Source: Streptomyces pyxinae (GTDB lineage: Bacteria > Actinomycetota > Actinomycetes > Streptomycetales > Streptomycetaceae). Taken from it: a DNA stretch of 64,000 nucleotides. Within the stretch, counting starts at the first letter, position 1. The number at the start of each line of letters is the position of its first letter. Location of the stretch: contig NZ_JANUGQ010000008.1 of the NCBI RefSeq assembly GCF_024756275.1, positions 62,001 to 126,000 of the forward strand. Direction: 5' to 3'. Positions 34,561-43,210 of this stretch are shown here, in pieces. The position numbers and the translations under genes were made by a program. The notes beneath the pieces are model-generated. The model saw nothing but the letters and a program-made list of their open reading frames with translations. It was not told the DNA's origin and did no database searches.

Positions 34561-34962
34561 TCAGGCCTCCACGGAGAGCCGGGCCCGCAGCAGTTCCGCC
34601 AGGGCGTCGGGGAAGTCGACCGGGTCGACCGGGAGGGTGACGGCGGCGTCGGCGCGGCTCCAGGTGGCGAGCCAGGCGTCCTGGGGGCGGCCGATCAGCA
34701 GCAGCACGGGCGGGCACTCGAAGACCTCGTCCTTGATCTGCCGGCAGCCGCCCATGCCGCCCGCCGGCACCGCCTCGCCGTCCAGCACACAGGCGTCCAC
34801 GCCGCCCTCCTCCAGCCGGGCCAGCACCGCCGGGAGGGTCGCGCACTCGGCGTACTCGACCGGCGGGAGGTCCGTCGCGGGCCTGCGCCCGGCCGCCAGC
34901 CTGACCTGCTCACGGGTGTTCGCGTCGTCGCTGTAGACCAGTACGGTGGCGCTCGACTGCAT
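34561..34962 (-). CDS. Receiver-like (atypical response regulator) protein
   Basis: A 133-residue stand-alone domain with the response-regulator outline: acidic pair in VYSDDANTRE and a candidate phospho-acceptor in DACVLDGEAVP. The switch Thr/Ser and the conserved lysine of true receivers are not apparent (LLIGRP and VTLPVDP occupy those places), so phosphorylation may be lost. There is no output domain. It is divergent from ctaE (181 bp apart), and a regulatory link to respiration is only a suggestion from position. Confidence 0.75.
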   Translation of the reverse strand: MQSSATVLVYSDDANTREQVRLAAGRRPATDLPPVEYAECATLPAVLARLEEGGVDACVLDGEAVPAGGMGGCRQIKDEVFECPPVLLLIGRPQDAWLATWSRADAAVTLPVDPVDFPDALAELLRARLSVEA

Positions 34963-35131
34963 TGTTCCTCCGAGATCGTCGGCGGCATGAGGGCGGGAAC
35001 CGATGCGCGGGATGCTACTCCTCCCGACCGTCCCTCAGCACCGGGTCGAACGGCCCCCGGATGGGCCGTTCGGGCAGGACGACCGGCATCAACACTCCGA
35101 ACGGCACCCCCCGGAGTGAGGGCGGGATAAG

Positions 35132-35152
35132 CGACCGACATAATGTCGGTCG
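35132..35152. promoter_or_regulatory. Perfect 10-bp palindrome over the ctaE start
   Basis: CGACCGACAT (35132-35141) and its exact complement (35143-35152) flank one base. The second arm begins with the ATG annotated for ctaE. The centre contains CATAAT, which could be a -10 box feeding a leaderless start at the GTG at 35152. It could be an operator, an RNA hairpin masking the start, or both. Confidence 0.6.
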
Positions 35153-35763
35153 TGGCGACAGCAACGACAGTAGATACCGGGCACGCGCACCCGACGGTCA
35201 ATCGGCCGAACCTCACCAGTGTCGGAACGATCATCTGGCTGAGTTCCGAGCTGATGTTCTTCGCGGCCCTCTTCGCGATGTACTTCACCCTGCGATCGGT
35301 GACCGGTCCCGAGTTCTGGGCGGAGAAGGCCAGTGCGCTGAACTTCCCCTTCTCGGCGACCAACACCACGATCCTGGTGCTCTCCTCCCTCACCTGCCAG
35401 CTCGGCGTGTTCGCCGCCGAGCGCGGGGACGTGAAGAAGCTCCGGACGTGGTTCATCATCACGTTCGTGATGGGTGCGATCTTCATCGGAGGCCAGGTCA
35501 CGGAGTACACCGAGCTGGTCAAGCACGAGGGCCTCTCGCTCTCGTCCGACCCGTACGGCTCGGTGTTCTACCTGACCACCGGCTTCCACGGCCTGCACGT
35601 GACGGGCGGTCTCATCGCCTTCCTGCTGGTCCTCGGCCGGACCTACGCGGCCAAGCGATTCACGCACGAGCAGGCGACCGCCGCCATCGTCGTGTCCTAC
35701 TACTGGCACTTCGTCGATGTCGTCTGGATCGGCCTCTTCGCCACGATCTACATGATCAAGTAG
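35143..35763 (+). CDS. ctaE: Cytochrome c oxidase subunit III
   Basis: A 206-residue membrane subunit of the aa3 oxidase with five helices, as in actinobacteria. Landmarks: [40 protein letters not shown] and [18 protein letters not shown] at the C terminus. It lies apart from ctaCDF but directly upstream of qcrCAB, the standard actinobacterial arrangement that links oxidase and bc1 production. The start may be the ATG at 35143 or the GTG at 35152 (see the palindrome). Confidence 0.95.
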   Translation: MSVVATATTVDTGHAHPTVNRPNLTSVGTIIWLSSELMFFAALFAMYFTLRSVTGPEFWAEKASALNFPFSATNTTILVLSSLTCQLGVFAAERGDVKKLRTWFIITFVMGAIFIGGQVTEYTELVKHEGLSLSSDPYGSVFYLTTGFHGLHVTGGLIAFLLVLGRTYAAKRFTHEQATAAIVVSYYWHFVDVVWIGLFATIYMIK

Positions 35764-35826
35764 TCGGGTCCGGTACCCGACATCCAGCAAGCATCGACGC
35801 AGAAGATCCTGACACCGGGGTAATCC

Positions 35827-36636
35827 GTGAAAAAGCTCTCCGCACGACGACGCCATCCGCTGGCGGCGGTCGTCGTCCTACTCCTCGCGCTGGCGGCCAC
35901 CGGGGGGCTGTACGCCGCGTTCGCGCCCGCGGACAAGGCGCAGGCCGATGAAACCGCCCAGTCCCTCGCCATCGAGGAGGGCAAGAAGCTCTACGCCGTC
36001 GGCTGCGCCAGCTGCCACGGCACCGGCGGTCAGGGCACCAGCGACGGCCCGAGCCTGGTCGGCGTCGGTTCCGCCGCCGTGGACTTCCAGGTCGGCACCG
36101 GCCGGATGCCGGCCCAGCAGCCGGGCGCCCAGGTGCCCCGGAAGAAGAACATCTACTCGCAGGCCCAGATCGACCAGCTCGCCGCGTACGTCGCTTCGCT
36201 CGGCGCCGGTCCGATCGCGCCGACCGAGAAGCAGTACAGCCCGGAAGGCGCCGACATCGCGCGTGGCGGTGACCTCTTCCGTACCAACTGCGCCCAGTGC
36301 CACAACTTCACCGGTGAGGGCGGTGCCCTGACCAAGGGCAAGTACGCCCCCAGCCTGGAGGGCGTGAGCGAGAAGCATCTCTACGAGGCCATGCAGACCG
36401 GCCCGCAGAACATGCCGTCCTTCCCCGACACGACGATGCCGGAGAAGGAGAAGAAGGACATCATCGCGTACATCAAGTCCGTGAACGGTGATGAGACGCC
36501 CACCCCCGGCGGCTTCGCGCTGGGCGGTCTCGGACCGGTCAGCGAGGGTCTGTTCGGCTGGATCTTCGGTCTGGGTGCCCTGATCGCTGTCGCCATCTGG
36601 GTCGCGGCCCACACCGCTAAGGCCAAGAAGTCATGA
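35827..36636 (+). CDS. qcrC: Cytochrome bc1 complex diheme cytochrome c subunit
   Basis: QcrC replaces both cytochrome c1 and soluble cytochrome c in actinobacteria. A 269-residue protein with an N-terminal signal-anchor (RRRHPLAAVVVLLLALAATGG), two cytochrome c domains with haem motifs CASCH and CAQCH, distal methionines likely in GRMPAQ and QNMPSFP, and a C-terminal membrane helix (GWIFGLGALIAVAIWVAAH). It lies 63 bases after ctaE, and its stop overlaps the qcrA start (ATGA). Confidence 0.96.
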   Translation: MKKLSARRRHPLAAVVVLLLALAATGGLYAAFAPADKAQADETAQSLAIEEGKKLYAVGCASCHGTGGQGTSDGPSLVGVGSAAVDFQVGTGRMPAQQPGAQVPRKKNIYSQAQIDQLAAYVASLGAGPIAPTEKQYSPEGADIARGGDLFRTNCAQCHNFTGEGGALTKGKYAPSLEGVSEKHLYEAMQTGPQNMPSFPDTTMPEKEKKDIIAYIKSVNGDETPTPGGFALGGLGPVSEGLFGWIFGLGALIAVAIWVAAHTAKAKKS

Positions 36637-37682
36637 GTAGCCAAGAGATTTCAGAAGCAGAGAGCCTGCGCCACGAGCAGGACGCCCACGGCACCGAGGT
36701 CGCCGAGCACCCGTTCGCCGACCCCGGGCTGCCGCCCCACAAGCCGCGCAAGCAGGACATCGACGAGCGGGCCGCCCGGCGCTCCGAGCGTGCGGTCGCC
36801 CTGCTGTTCACGGTGTCGATGCTGGCCACGATCGGCTTCATCGCCTCGTTCGTGATCTTCCCGGTCGACAAGATCATCTATGTCTGGCCGCTGGGTCACG
36901 TCAGCGCGACCAACCTGTCGCTGGGCCTGACGCTCGGCATCGCCCTCTTCTGCATCGGCGCGGGCGCGGTCCACTGGGGCCGCACCCTGATGTCCGACGA
37001 GGAGATGGTCGACGAGCGCCACGCCGTCGCGGCCACCCCCGAGGTCAAGGCCAAGGTCATGGCCGACTTCGCGGACGGCGCCCGCGAGTCGGCGATCGGC
37101 CGCCGGCCGCTGATCCGCAACACCATGTTCGGCGCGCTGGCCATGGTGCCGCTCTCCGGCGTGGTGCTCCTCCGCGAGCTGGGCCCGCTGCCCGAGGACA
37201 AGCTGCGCAAGACGCTGTGGTCCAAGGGCAAGCAGCTCATCAACATGAACACCAACGAGCCGCTGCGTCCCGAGGACGTGGCCGTCGGCTCGCTGACCTT
37301 CGCCAAGCCCGAGGGCCTGGAGGAGCACGCCGAGGACTTCAACAACCAGATCGCCAAGGCCGCCCTGATGATCGTCCGCATCCAGCCGGACGACATCAAG
37401 GACAGGCGCCAGCTGGAGTGGTCGCACGACGGCATCGTGGCGTTCTCCAAGATCTGCACCCACGTGGGCTGCCCGATCTCCCTGTACGAGCAGCAGACCC
37501 ACCACGTGCTGTGCCCGTGCCACCAGTCCACCTTCGACCTCTCCGACGGCGCCCGGGTCATCTTCGGTCCGGCCGGTCACCCCCTTCCGCAGCTGCGGAT
37601 CGGTGTGAACGACAAGGGCTACCTGGAGGCGCTCGGCGACTTCGACGTGCCCGTCGGTCCTGCATTCTGGGAGCGCGGATGA
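36633..37682 (+). CDS. qcrA: Rieske iron-sulfur subunit of the cytochrome bc1 complex
   Basis: A 349-residue subunit with a long charged N terminus, three membrane helices (about 57-77, 92-112, 163-182; typical bc1 Rieske proteins have one) and a C-terminal Rieske domain. The 2Fe-2S ligands are in CTHVGCP and CPCHQSTFD, with GPAGHPLPQL forming the proline loop. It oxidises menaquinol at QcrB and passes electrons to QcrC. It overlaps qcrC and qcrB by ATGA at both ends. Confidence 0.96.
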   Translation: MSSQEISEAESLRHEQDAHGTEVAEHPFADPGLPPHKPRKQDIDERAARRSERAVALLFTVSMLATIGFIASFVIFPVDKIIYVWPLGHVSATNLSLGLTLGIALFCIGAGAVHWGRTLMSDEEMVDERHAVAATPEVKAKVMADFADGARESAIGRRPLIRNTMFGALAMVPLSGVVLLRELGPLPEDKLRKTLWSKGKQLINMNTNEPLRPEDVAVGSLTFAKPEGLEEHAEDFNNQIAKAALMIVRIQPDDIKDRRQLEWSHDGIVAFSKICTHVGCPISLYEQQTHHVLCPCHQSTFDLSDGARVIFGPAGHPLPQLRIGVNDKGYLEALGDFDVPVGPAFWERG

Positions 37683-39310
37683 GCACCACGACCGCAACCG
37701 AAACGAAGCGCAAGGCGCCCGCCGGCGAGCGGGTGGCCGACTGGGCGGACGGCCGGCTGGGGATCTACTCCCTGGCCAAGGCCAACATGCGCAAGATCTT
37801 CCCGGACCACTGGTCCTTCATGCTCGGTGAGATCTGCCTCTACAGCTTCCTGATCATCATCCTCACGGGTGTGTATCTGACGCTGTTCTTCCACCCGAGC
37901 ATGAACGAGGTGGAGTACAGCGGCTCCTACGTGCCGATGCAGGGCATCCGCATGACGGAGGCGTACGCCTCGACGCTGGACATCAGCTTCGACGTCCGCG
38001 GTGGTCTGCTCATCCGGCAGATCCACCACTGGGCCGCGGTGATCTTCCTCGCCGGCATGTTCGTGCACATGATGCGCGTCTTCTTCACCGGCGCGTTCCG
38101 CAAGCCGCGCGAGATCAACTGGCTGTTCGGCTTCCTGCTGTTCGTCCTGGGCATGTTCACCGGTTTCACCGGCTACTCGCTCCCGGACGACCTGCTCTCC
38201 GGCACCGGTGTCCGCTTCACCCAGGGCGCCATCCTGTCCGTGCCGATCGTCGGCACGTACATCTCGATGTTCCTGTTCGGCGGGGAGTTCCCGGGCCACG
38301 ACATCATCGCCCGGTTCTACTCGATCCACATCCTGCTGCTGCCGGGCATCATGCTCGGTCTCGTGGTGGCCCACCTGATCCTGGTCATCTACCACAAGCA
38401 CACCCAGTTCGCGGGTCCCGGCCGCACCAACAAGAACGTGGTCGGCATGCCGCTGCTGCCGGTCTACATGGCCAAGGCCGGAGGCTTCTTCTTCCTGGTC
38501 TTCGGTGTCATCGCGGTGATCGCGGCGCTGTTCACGATCAACCCGATCTGGGCGCTCGGTCCGTACCGTCCGGACCAGGTGTCCACCGGCGCCCAGCCCG
38601 ACTGGTACATGGGCTTCGCCGAGGGTCTGATCCGTGTCATGCCGGGCTGGGAGATCAACCTGTGGGGCCACACCCTGGTCCTCGGGGTGTTCATCCCGCT
38701 GGTGGTCTTCGGCCTGGTCCTCGCGGCCATCGCCCTCTACCCGTTCATCGAGTCCTGGATCACCGGCGACAAGCGCGAGCACCACATCCTGGACCGCCCG
38801 CGCAACGCGCCGACCCGGACCGCGCTGGGCGTCGCCTGGGTGACCTCGTACATGGTCATGCTGATCGGTGGTGGCAACGACATCTTCGCCACCCACTTCC
38901 ATCTGTCGATCAACTCGATCACCTGGTTCGTCCGGATCTTCTACTTCCTGGGCCCGGTCCTCGCGTTCATCGTCACCAAGCGGATCTGCCTGGGGCTCCA
39001 GCGCCGCGACCGCGACAAGGTGCTGCACGGACGCGAGTCCGGCATCATCAAGCGGCTGCCGCACGGTGAGTTCGTGGAGGTCCACGAGCCGCTCAGCCAG
39101 GCCCAGCTGCACTCGCTCACCGCGCACGAGCAGTACAAGCCCGCCCACCTCGGTCCGGTGACGGACGAGAACGGCGTGAAGCGCAAGCTCACCCGGGGCG
39201 AGAAGCTCCGGGTGAAGCTGAGCAAGGGCTACTTCGCCGACGGCAACCAGATCCCCAAGGCGACCGCCGAGGAGTACAAGGAGATCTCGGAGGGCCACGG
39301 CCACCACTGA
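37679..39310 (+). CDS. qcrB: Cytochrome b subunit of the cytochrome bc1 complex
   Basis: QcrB holds the two b haems and the quinol sites. A 543-residue protein with eight membrane helices and a long C-terminal cytosolic tail typical of actinobacteria. Landmarks: RQIHHWAAVIFLAGMFVHMMRVF and YSIHILLLPGIMLGLVVAHLILVIYHKH (haem-ligating His pairs) and the Qo-site loop PDWYMGF in place of PEWY. The ATG overlaps the qcrA stop. A perfect hairpin ends the ctaE-qcrCAB operon. Confidence 0.97.
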   Translation: MSTTTATETKRKAPAGERVADWADGRLGIYSLAKANMRKIFPDHWSFMLGEICLYSFLIIILTGVYLTLFFHPSMNEVEYSGSYVPMQGIRMTEAYASTLDISFDVRGGLLIRQIHHWAAVIFLAGMFVHMMRVFFTGAFRKPREINWLFGFLLFVLGMFTGFTGYSLPDDLLSGTGVRFTQGAILSVPIVGTYISMFLFGGEFPGHDIIARFYSIHILLLPGIMLGLVVAHLILVIYHKHTQFAGPGRTNKNVVGMPLLPVYMAKAGGFFFLVFGVIAVIAALFTINPIWALGPYRPDQVSTGAQPDWYMGFAEGLIRVMPGWEINLWGHTLVLGVFIPLVVFGLVLAAIALYPFIESWITGDKREHHILDRPRNAPTRTALGVAWVTSYMVMLIGGGNDIFATHFHLSINSITWFVRIFYFLGPVLAFIVTKRICLGLQRRDRDKVLHGRESGIIKRLPHGEFVEVHEPLSQAQLHSLTAHEQYKPAHLGPVTDENGVKRKLTRGEKLRVKLSKGYFADGNQIPKATAEEYKEISEGHGHH

Positions 39311-39633
39311 TCCGCTGATCGCCTGATCCGGCCGCGCACCGCAGGCCGGAGGCCGCATCTCCGAGACCGAAGACCGGTACCGGTCCGCGGGTCGCCACGG
39401 CAGGAGCCCCGTCCATCCGATGGACGGGGCTCTTCGCCGTCCCCGGGGCTCCGTGTCCCCGGGGCTCGATAGGGTGGGTCCGAGGTGCCGGTACGGCCCC
39501 GGTACGGCCCCGGAGCGGAGCCCGCCGCGGCCCGTCACCGGTCGGCGTCCCGACCCGCGATCCGCCCGGGCGCCACCGGCCCGGCCCGTACGACCGACGA
39601 CACGACAGACCACGAACACGACCAGGAGCGGCC
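39311..39633. other. Gap between qcrB and trpD
   Basis: The gap contains the operon hairpin at 39404-39432 and, beyond it, GC-rich text with CGATAGGGTGGG (39468-39479), a possible trpD -10 region, and a repeated CCGGTACGGCCC motif at 39488-39512. I see no Trp-rich leader peptide or attenuator. Confidence 0.5.
39404..39432 (+). terminator. Terminator of the ctaE-qcrCAB operon
   Basis: GAGCCCCGTCCATC (39404-39417) and its exact complement (39419-39432) have a single central base, followed by TTC. The innermost pairs would open to form the loop. Confidence 0.8.
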
Positions 39634-40698
39634 ATGAGCGCTGTGCACCCCGCTGGAGGCGACCACGCGGCGGGCCTTTCCTGGCCCGTCGTCCTCGACG
39701 AGCTGCTCGGCGGCCGGGACCTGCCCGCCGACGCCACCGCCTGGGCGATGGAGCGGATCCTGACCGGCGAGGCGACCGGCGCCCAGATCGCCGGGTTCGC
39801 GGTGGCGCTGCGGGCCAAGGGCGAGACGGTCGAGGAGATCACCGGCCTGGTCCGCACCATGTACGACCACGCCCGGGTGATCGATGTCCCCGGCCCCTCG
39901 GTGGACATCGTCGGCACCGGCGGCGACGGTGCCCGGACCGTCAACATCTCCACCATGTCCGCCGTGGTGGTGGCCGGCACCGGGGCCAAGGTGGTCAAGC
40001 ACGGCAACCGGGCCGCCTCCTCCGCCTCCGGCGCCTCCGACGTGCTGGAGAAGCTGGGCGTCAATCTGGAGCTGACGCCGGCCCGGGTGGCGGAGGTGGC
40101 GGGCGAGGCGGGCATCACCTTCTGCTTCGCCGTCAAGTTCCACCCCGCGCTGCGCCATGTCGCCGCCGCCCGCCGGGAGCTGGGCATCCGCACCACCTTC
40201 AACTTCCTGGGCCCGCTCACCAACCCGGCCCGGGTGACCGCCCAGGCGACCGGAGTGGCCGACGCCCGGATGGCGCCGATCATCGCCGGGGTGCTCGCCG
40301 CCCGGGGCTCCTCGGCGCTGGTCTTCCGGGGCGACGACGGGCTGGACGAGCTGACCACCACCGCCACCTCCCGGGTCTGGGTGGTCCGGGACGGGACGGT
40401 GCGCGAGGAGCCGTTCGACCCCCGGGACGTGGGCATCGACCTGGTGCCGGTGGAGGCGCTGCGCGGGGCGGACGCCTCGTACAACGCCGAGGTGGCCCGC
40501 CGGCTGCTGGCCGGTGAGACCGGCCCGGTACGGGACGCGGTGCTGCTCAACTCGGCGGCGGCGCTGGCCGCGCTGGAGCCCTCCGGCGCCCCGCTGACGG
40601 AGCGGATCCGGGCCGGGATCGAGCGGGCGGCGGAGTCCGTCGACTCGGGCGCGGCCCGGGCGGCACTGGAGCGCTGGGTGACGGCCAGCCACCGCTGA
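39634..40698 (+). CDS. trpD: Anthranilate phosphoribosyltransferase
   Basis: TrpD adds phosphoribosyl to anthranilate, the second step of tryptophan synthesis. A 354-residue enzyme with the PRPP-binding [50 protein letters not shown] and [11 protein letters not shown] motifs. The ATG has AGGAGCGGCC before it. It stands alone; other trp genes are not in the window. A strong hairpin at 40859-40898 probably ends its transcript. Confidence 0.96.
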   Translation: MSAVHPAGGDHAAGLSWPVVLDELLGGRDLPADATAWAMERILTGEATGAQIAGFAVALRAKGETVEEITGLVRTMYDHARVIDVPGPSVDIVGTGGDGARTVNISTMSAVVVAGTGAKVVKHGNRAASSASGASDVLEKLGVNLELTPARVAEVAGEAGITFCFAVKFHPALRHVAAARRELGIRTTFNFLGPLTNPARVTAQATGVADARMAPIIAGVLAARGSSALVFRGDDGLDELTTTATSRVWVVRDGTVREEPFDPRDVGIDLVPVEALRGADASYNAEVARRLLAGETGPVRDAVLLNSAAALAALEPSGAPLTERIRAGIERAAESVDSGAARAALERWVTASHR

Positions 40699-40858
40699 GC
40701 CCGGCCATCGCCTGGTAAGTCCGGCCGCCGCGGAGTTCGGCCGTCGCCTGGTTCGGCCGCGGCCGGTGCGGCCACCGCCGGGTGCGGCCGTGGCCGAGCG
40801 GGGCCGGGGGAGCGATGGGCTACTCACCGGTAAGGGGCGGAGGCCGCCGCCGAGTGTG
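40699..40858. other. Short gap with GGCCG-type repeats after trpD
   Basis: Near-repeats of CGCCTGGTTCGGCCG and GGTGCGGCC text occur at 40705-40795. No gene is visible. Confidence 0.45.
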
Positions 40859-40898
40859 ACGCAGGGCGCAGTCCGGATGACGGACCGCGCCCTTGCGT
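40859..40898 (+). terminator. Hairpin between trpD and the SAM-IV riboswitch
   Basis: ACGCA-GGGCGC-A-GTCCG pairs with CGGAC-C-GCGCCC-T-TGCGT across GATGA: sixteen pairs with one mismatch and one bulge. Confidence 0.75.
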
Positions 40899-40928
40899 AC
40901 CCCCGAACGTGTGGCAGGATGCTTGCAC

Positions 40929-41033
40929 GGTCATGAGCGACAGCGACTACGGCCCCGGCCCGCTGTCCGGCAACCCTCCGTCCGTGGCGGGGTGCCCCGG
41001 GTGAAGACCTGGTCGTGGACAGAAAGTCCACGA
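40929..41033 (+). promoter_or_regulatory. SAM-IV riboswitch
   Basis: The text GGTCATGAGCGACAGCGA, CCGGCAACCCTCCG, GGCGGGGTGCCCCGGGTGAA and GACCTGG, in this order, is the S-adenosylmethionine-binding core as I know it from actinobacterial SAM-IV leaders. GGTC (40929-40932) pairs with GACC (41006-41009). It is followed by an 8-bp hairpin with AGAAA loop (41013-41033), a feature that separates class IV from class I. It precedes a class V aminotransferase gene, so methionine or SAM sufficiency should lower that gene's expression. Confidence 0.88.
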
Positions 41034-41106
41034 CAAGCGCGGACCCCTTGGCATCCCGCGATGCCGGCGGCCCGGGGTCCTGGTCCTTCGAGGGAGCAGC
41101 AGTCTC

Positions 41107-41127
41107 ATGAGCAAACGAATGCGCTGA
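41107..41127 (+). CDS. Six-residue leader ORF after the riboswitch
   Basis: ATG AGC AAA CGA ATG CGC TGA encodes Met-Ser-Lys-Arg-Met-Arg, with GGGAG 12-16 bases upstream. It lies between the riboswitch and the aminotransferase. Two of six residues are methionine, so its translation could report methionine or initiation status. It is too short to prove by sequence. Confidence 0.4.
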   Translation: MSKRMR

Positions 41128-41455
41128 GGCGTCTACTTCACCCGGCTTCCGGCGAGATCCGGAAGTTCCCGGAAGCTCTGACGTCCGGCTGCCCCGGAGC
41201 TCCGGCGTCCTGAAGTCCTGACATCTCGACGTCCCGGGGCCCTGAGGTCCCGGCGTCTGGAAGTCCGGATGTCTCGACGTCCCGAAGCCCTGGCTTTCCG
41301 GCGTCCGACGTTCTGAAGCAGCGCCTTTCCTCCCCTCCGTACGGCCGCCCCGGTGTGCCGTGCGTCGAGGCGATTCCCGTGCCCCGGGCCTCCATCGGCG
41401 TGCCCGCACGGGTCCCGTACAGCCATTCCGCCCCGTTCCGCTGGGAGACACCGTC
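41128..41455. repeat. Degenerate repeats in the long leader before the aminotransferase gene
   Basis: Roughly 45-50-bp units recur, each with a (A/G)TCTCGACGTCCCG core (41223 and 41271 regions) and GGAAGTCC(C/T)G-type flanks. No longer gene is supported; the leader continues to the ATG at 41456, which has GGGAG before it. Confidence 0.5.
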
Positions 41456-42913
41456 ATGTCCGCACGCCCGAACGCCGCCGTCACGCCCGCCACGCCCGCC
41501 TTCACGAGCCCCGCCCCCGCCGTCGTCCCGGCCGCCGTCGCCCCCGCCGCCGATCCCGCCGCGACCGCCGCCGAGCCCGTCTGCGCCGGGCCGCTGCCGG
41601 TGCTGGGGCGGGATGTGACGGTGCCTCTGGTCACCGGCGGCGAGGTCAGCTACGCGGCGCTCGACTACGCGGCCAGCGCCCCGGCCCTCCAGCGGGTCTG
41701 GGACGACATCGCCGCCTACGCCCCCTACTACGGCAGCGTCCACCGGGGCGCGGGATACCTCTCGCAGCTCTCCACCGACCTCTTCGAGAACAGCCGGACC
41801 ACGGTGGCCGAGTTCCTCGACTGCCGCCCGGACGACCAGGTGATCTTCACCCGGGCCACCACCGACTCGCTCAATCTGCTGGCCGGCGTGCTCCCCGCCG
41901 ACTGCGAGGTGTTCGTCTTCGAGACCGAGCACCACGCCTCCCTGCTGCCCTGGCAGCGCCACCGGGTCACCTATCTGGACGCGCCCCGCACCCCCGCCCG
42001 GGCGGTCGAGACCCTGGAGCGCGCCCTGGCCGACCGGGAGCCCTACGGCCCCGCCCTGGTCTGCGTGACCGCCGCCTCCAATGTGACCGGTGAGCTCTGG
42101 CCGGTACGTGAACTGGCCGCCGCCGCCCATGCCCACGGCGCCCGGATCGTGGTGGACGCCGCCCAGTTCGTGCCGCATCTGCCGTTCTCGGTACGCGATC
42201 TGGACGTGGACTGGGTCGCCTTCTCGGGCCACAAGCTCTACGCGCCCTTCGGCTCCGGGGTGCTCGCGGGCCGCGCCGACTGGCTGCGGGCGGCGGAGCC
42301 GTACCTGGCGGGCGGCGGGGCCTCCCGGGCGGTGGCCCGGCGTCCCGACGGCGGGGTGGACGTGGAGTGGCACACCACCGCCGCCCGGCACGAGGCCGGC
42401 TCCCCGAACGTGATCGGTGCCTATGCCGTCGCCGCCGCCTGCAAGGCGCTCACCGAGGCCGGGTTCGACACCCTGGTCGCCCGGGAGCGGCTGCTCATCG
42501 AGAAGGTGCGGGCCGGTCTCGCGGAGGTGCCCGAGGTGACGGTGCTCTCGCTCTTCGGGGACGACGCCCCCCGGGTCGGGGTGCTCTCCTTCGTGGTGGA
42601 GGGGTGGAACAGCTCGCACTTCGCGGCGGCGCTCTCCGCCGAGTACGGGATCGGGGTCCGGGACGGCCTGTTCTGCGCCCATCCGCTGGTCCGCACGCTG
42701 CTGGGCGGCGACCCGGGGGAGGCGGGGGAGTGCGGCGCGCCCGAGGCCCGGCCGGGGGAGCGGTCGCTCAACGCCATCCGGGTCAGCTTCGGTGCCGGCA
42801 CCCCGGACGAGCACGTGGAGCGGTTCGTCCGGGCGGTCGGGGAACTGGTGCGGGACGGCGCCCGGTGGAGCTACCGCACCGAGAACGGCCGCTGCGTGCC
42901 CGACCGGGGCTGA
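41456..42913 (+). CDS. Class V (cysteine desulfurase-like) aminotransferase under SAM-IV control
   Basis: A 485-residue PLP enzyme. After a disordered Ala/Pro start, the fold is clear: LDYAASAPALQRVWDDI, SVHRGAGYLSQLSTDLFE, FTRATTDSLNLLAG, FETEHHASLLPW, VDAAQFVPHLPFSVRDL and the PLP lysine in FSGHKLYAPFGSGVL. The reaction is not certain; desulfurase or a related cleavage/transamination of a sulfur amino acid fits the SAM-IV riboswitch upstream. The ATG at 41456 has CTGGGAGACACCGTC before it; the longer frame from 41360 is rejected. Confidence 0.88.
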   Translation: MSARPNAAVTPATPAFTSPAPAVVPAAVAPAADPAATAAEPVCAGPLPVLGRDVTVPLVTGGEVSYAALDYAASAPALQRVWDDIAAYAPYYGSVHRGAGYLSQLSTDLFENSRTTVAEFLDCRPDDQVIFTRATTDSLNLLAGVLPADCEVFVFETEHHASLLPWQRHRVTYLDAPRTPARAVETLERALADREPYGPALVCVTAASNVTGELWPVRELAAAAHAHGARIVVDAAQFVPHLPFSVRDLDVDWVAFSGHKLYAPFGSGVLAGRADWLRAAEPYLAGGGASRAVARRPDGGVDVEWHTTAARHEAGSPNVIGAYAVAAACKALTEAGFDTLVARERLLIEKVRAGLAEVPEVTVLSLFGDDAPRVGVLSFVVEGWNSSHFAAALSAEYGIGVRDGLFCAHPLVRTLLGGDPGEAGECGAPEARPGERSLNAIRVSFGAGTPDEHVERFVRAVGELVRDGARWSYRTENGRCVPDRG

Positions 42914-42929
42914 GCCGGCGGAACCGGGC

Positions 42930-42966
42930 CGGGACCGGGGCCCCCGGGGGAGGGGCTCCGGTCCCG
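42930..42966 (+). terminator. Hairpin after the aminotransferase gene
   Basis: CGGGACCGGGGCCCC (42930-42944) pairs with GGGGCTCCGGTCCCG (42952-42966) with a single G-T pair. Confidence 0.75.
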
Positions 42967-43210
42967 CCCGGTGCCGGTGCCGGTGCCGGGCGCCGGGAGT
43001 GGCCCGCCGCCCGGGAGCTGCCCCCGCTCCCGTCCGGCGCGCGCGGTGGAGGTGCGGGCCCTACGATCCGGGGTAGCCGGGGCGGGCGGCCCCCCGGCAG
43101 GCAGGGACCCGGGCCGCCCGCCGCCGCCAGGACGGTCCGGCGCCCGGACCGCCGGCCGCCGCCGGGACCGGTGCCCGGACCGGCGTCCGCCGCCCGACGA
43201 AGGAGCCGCC

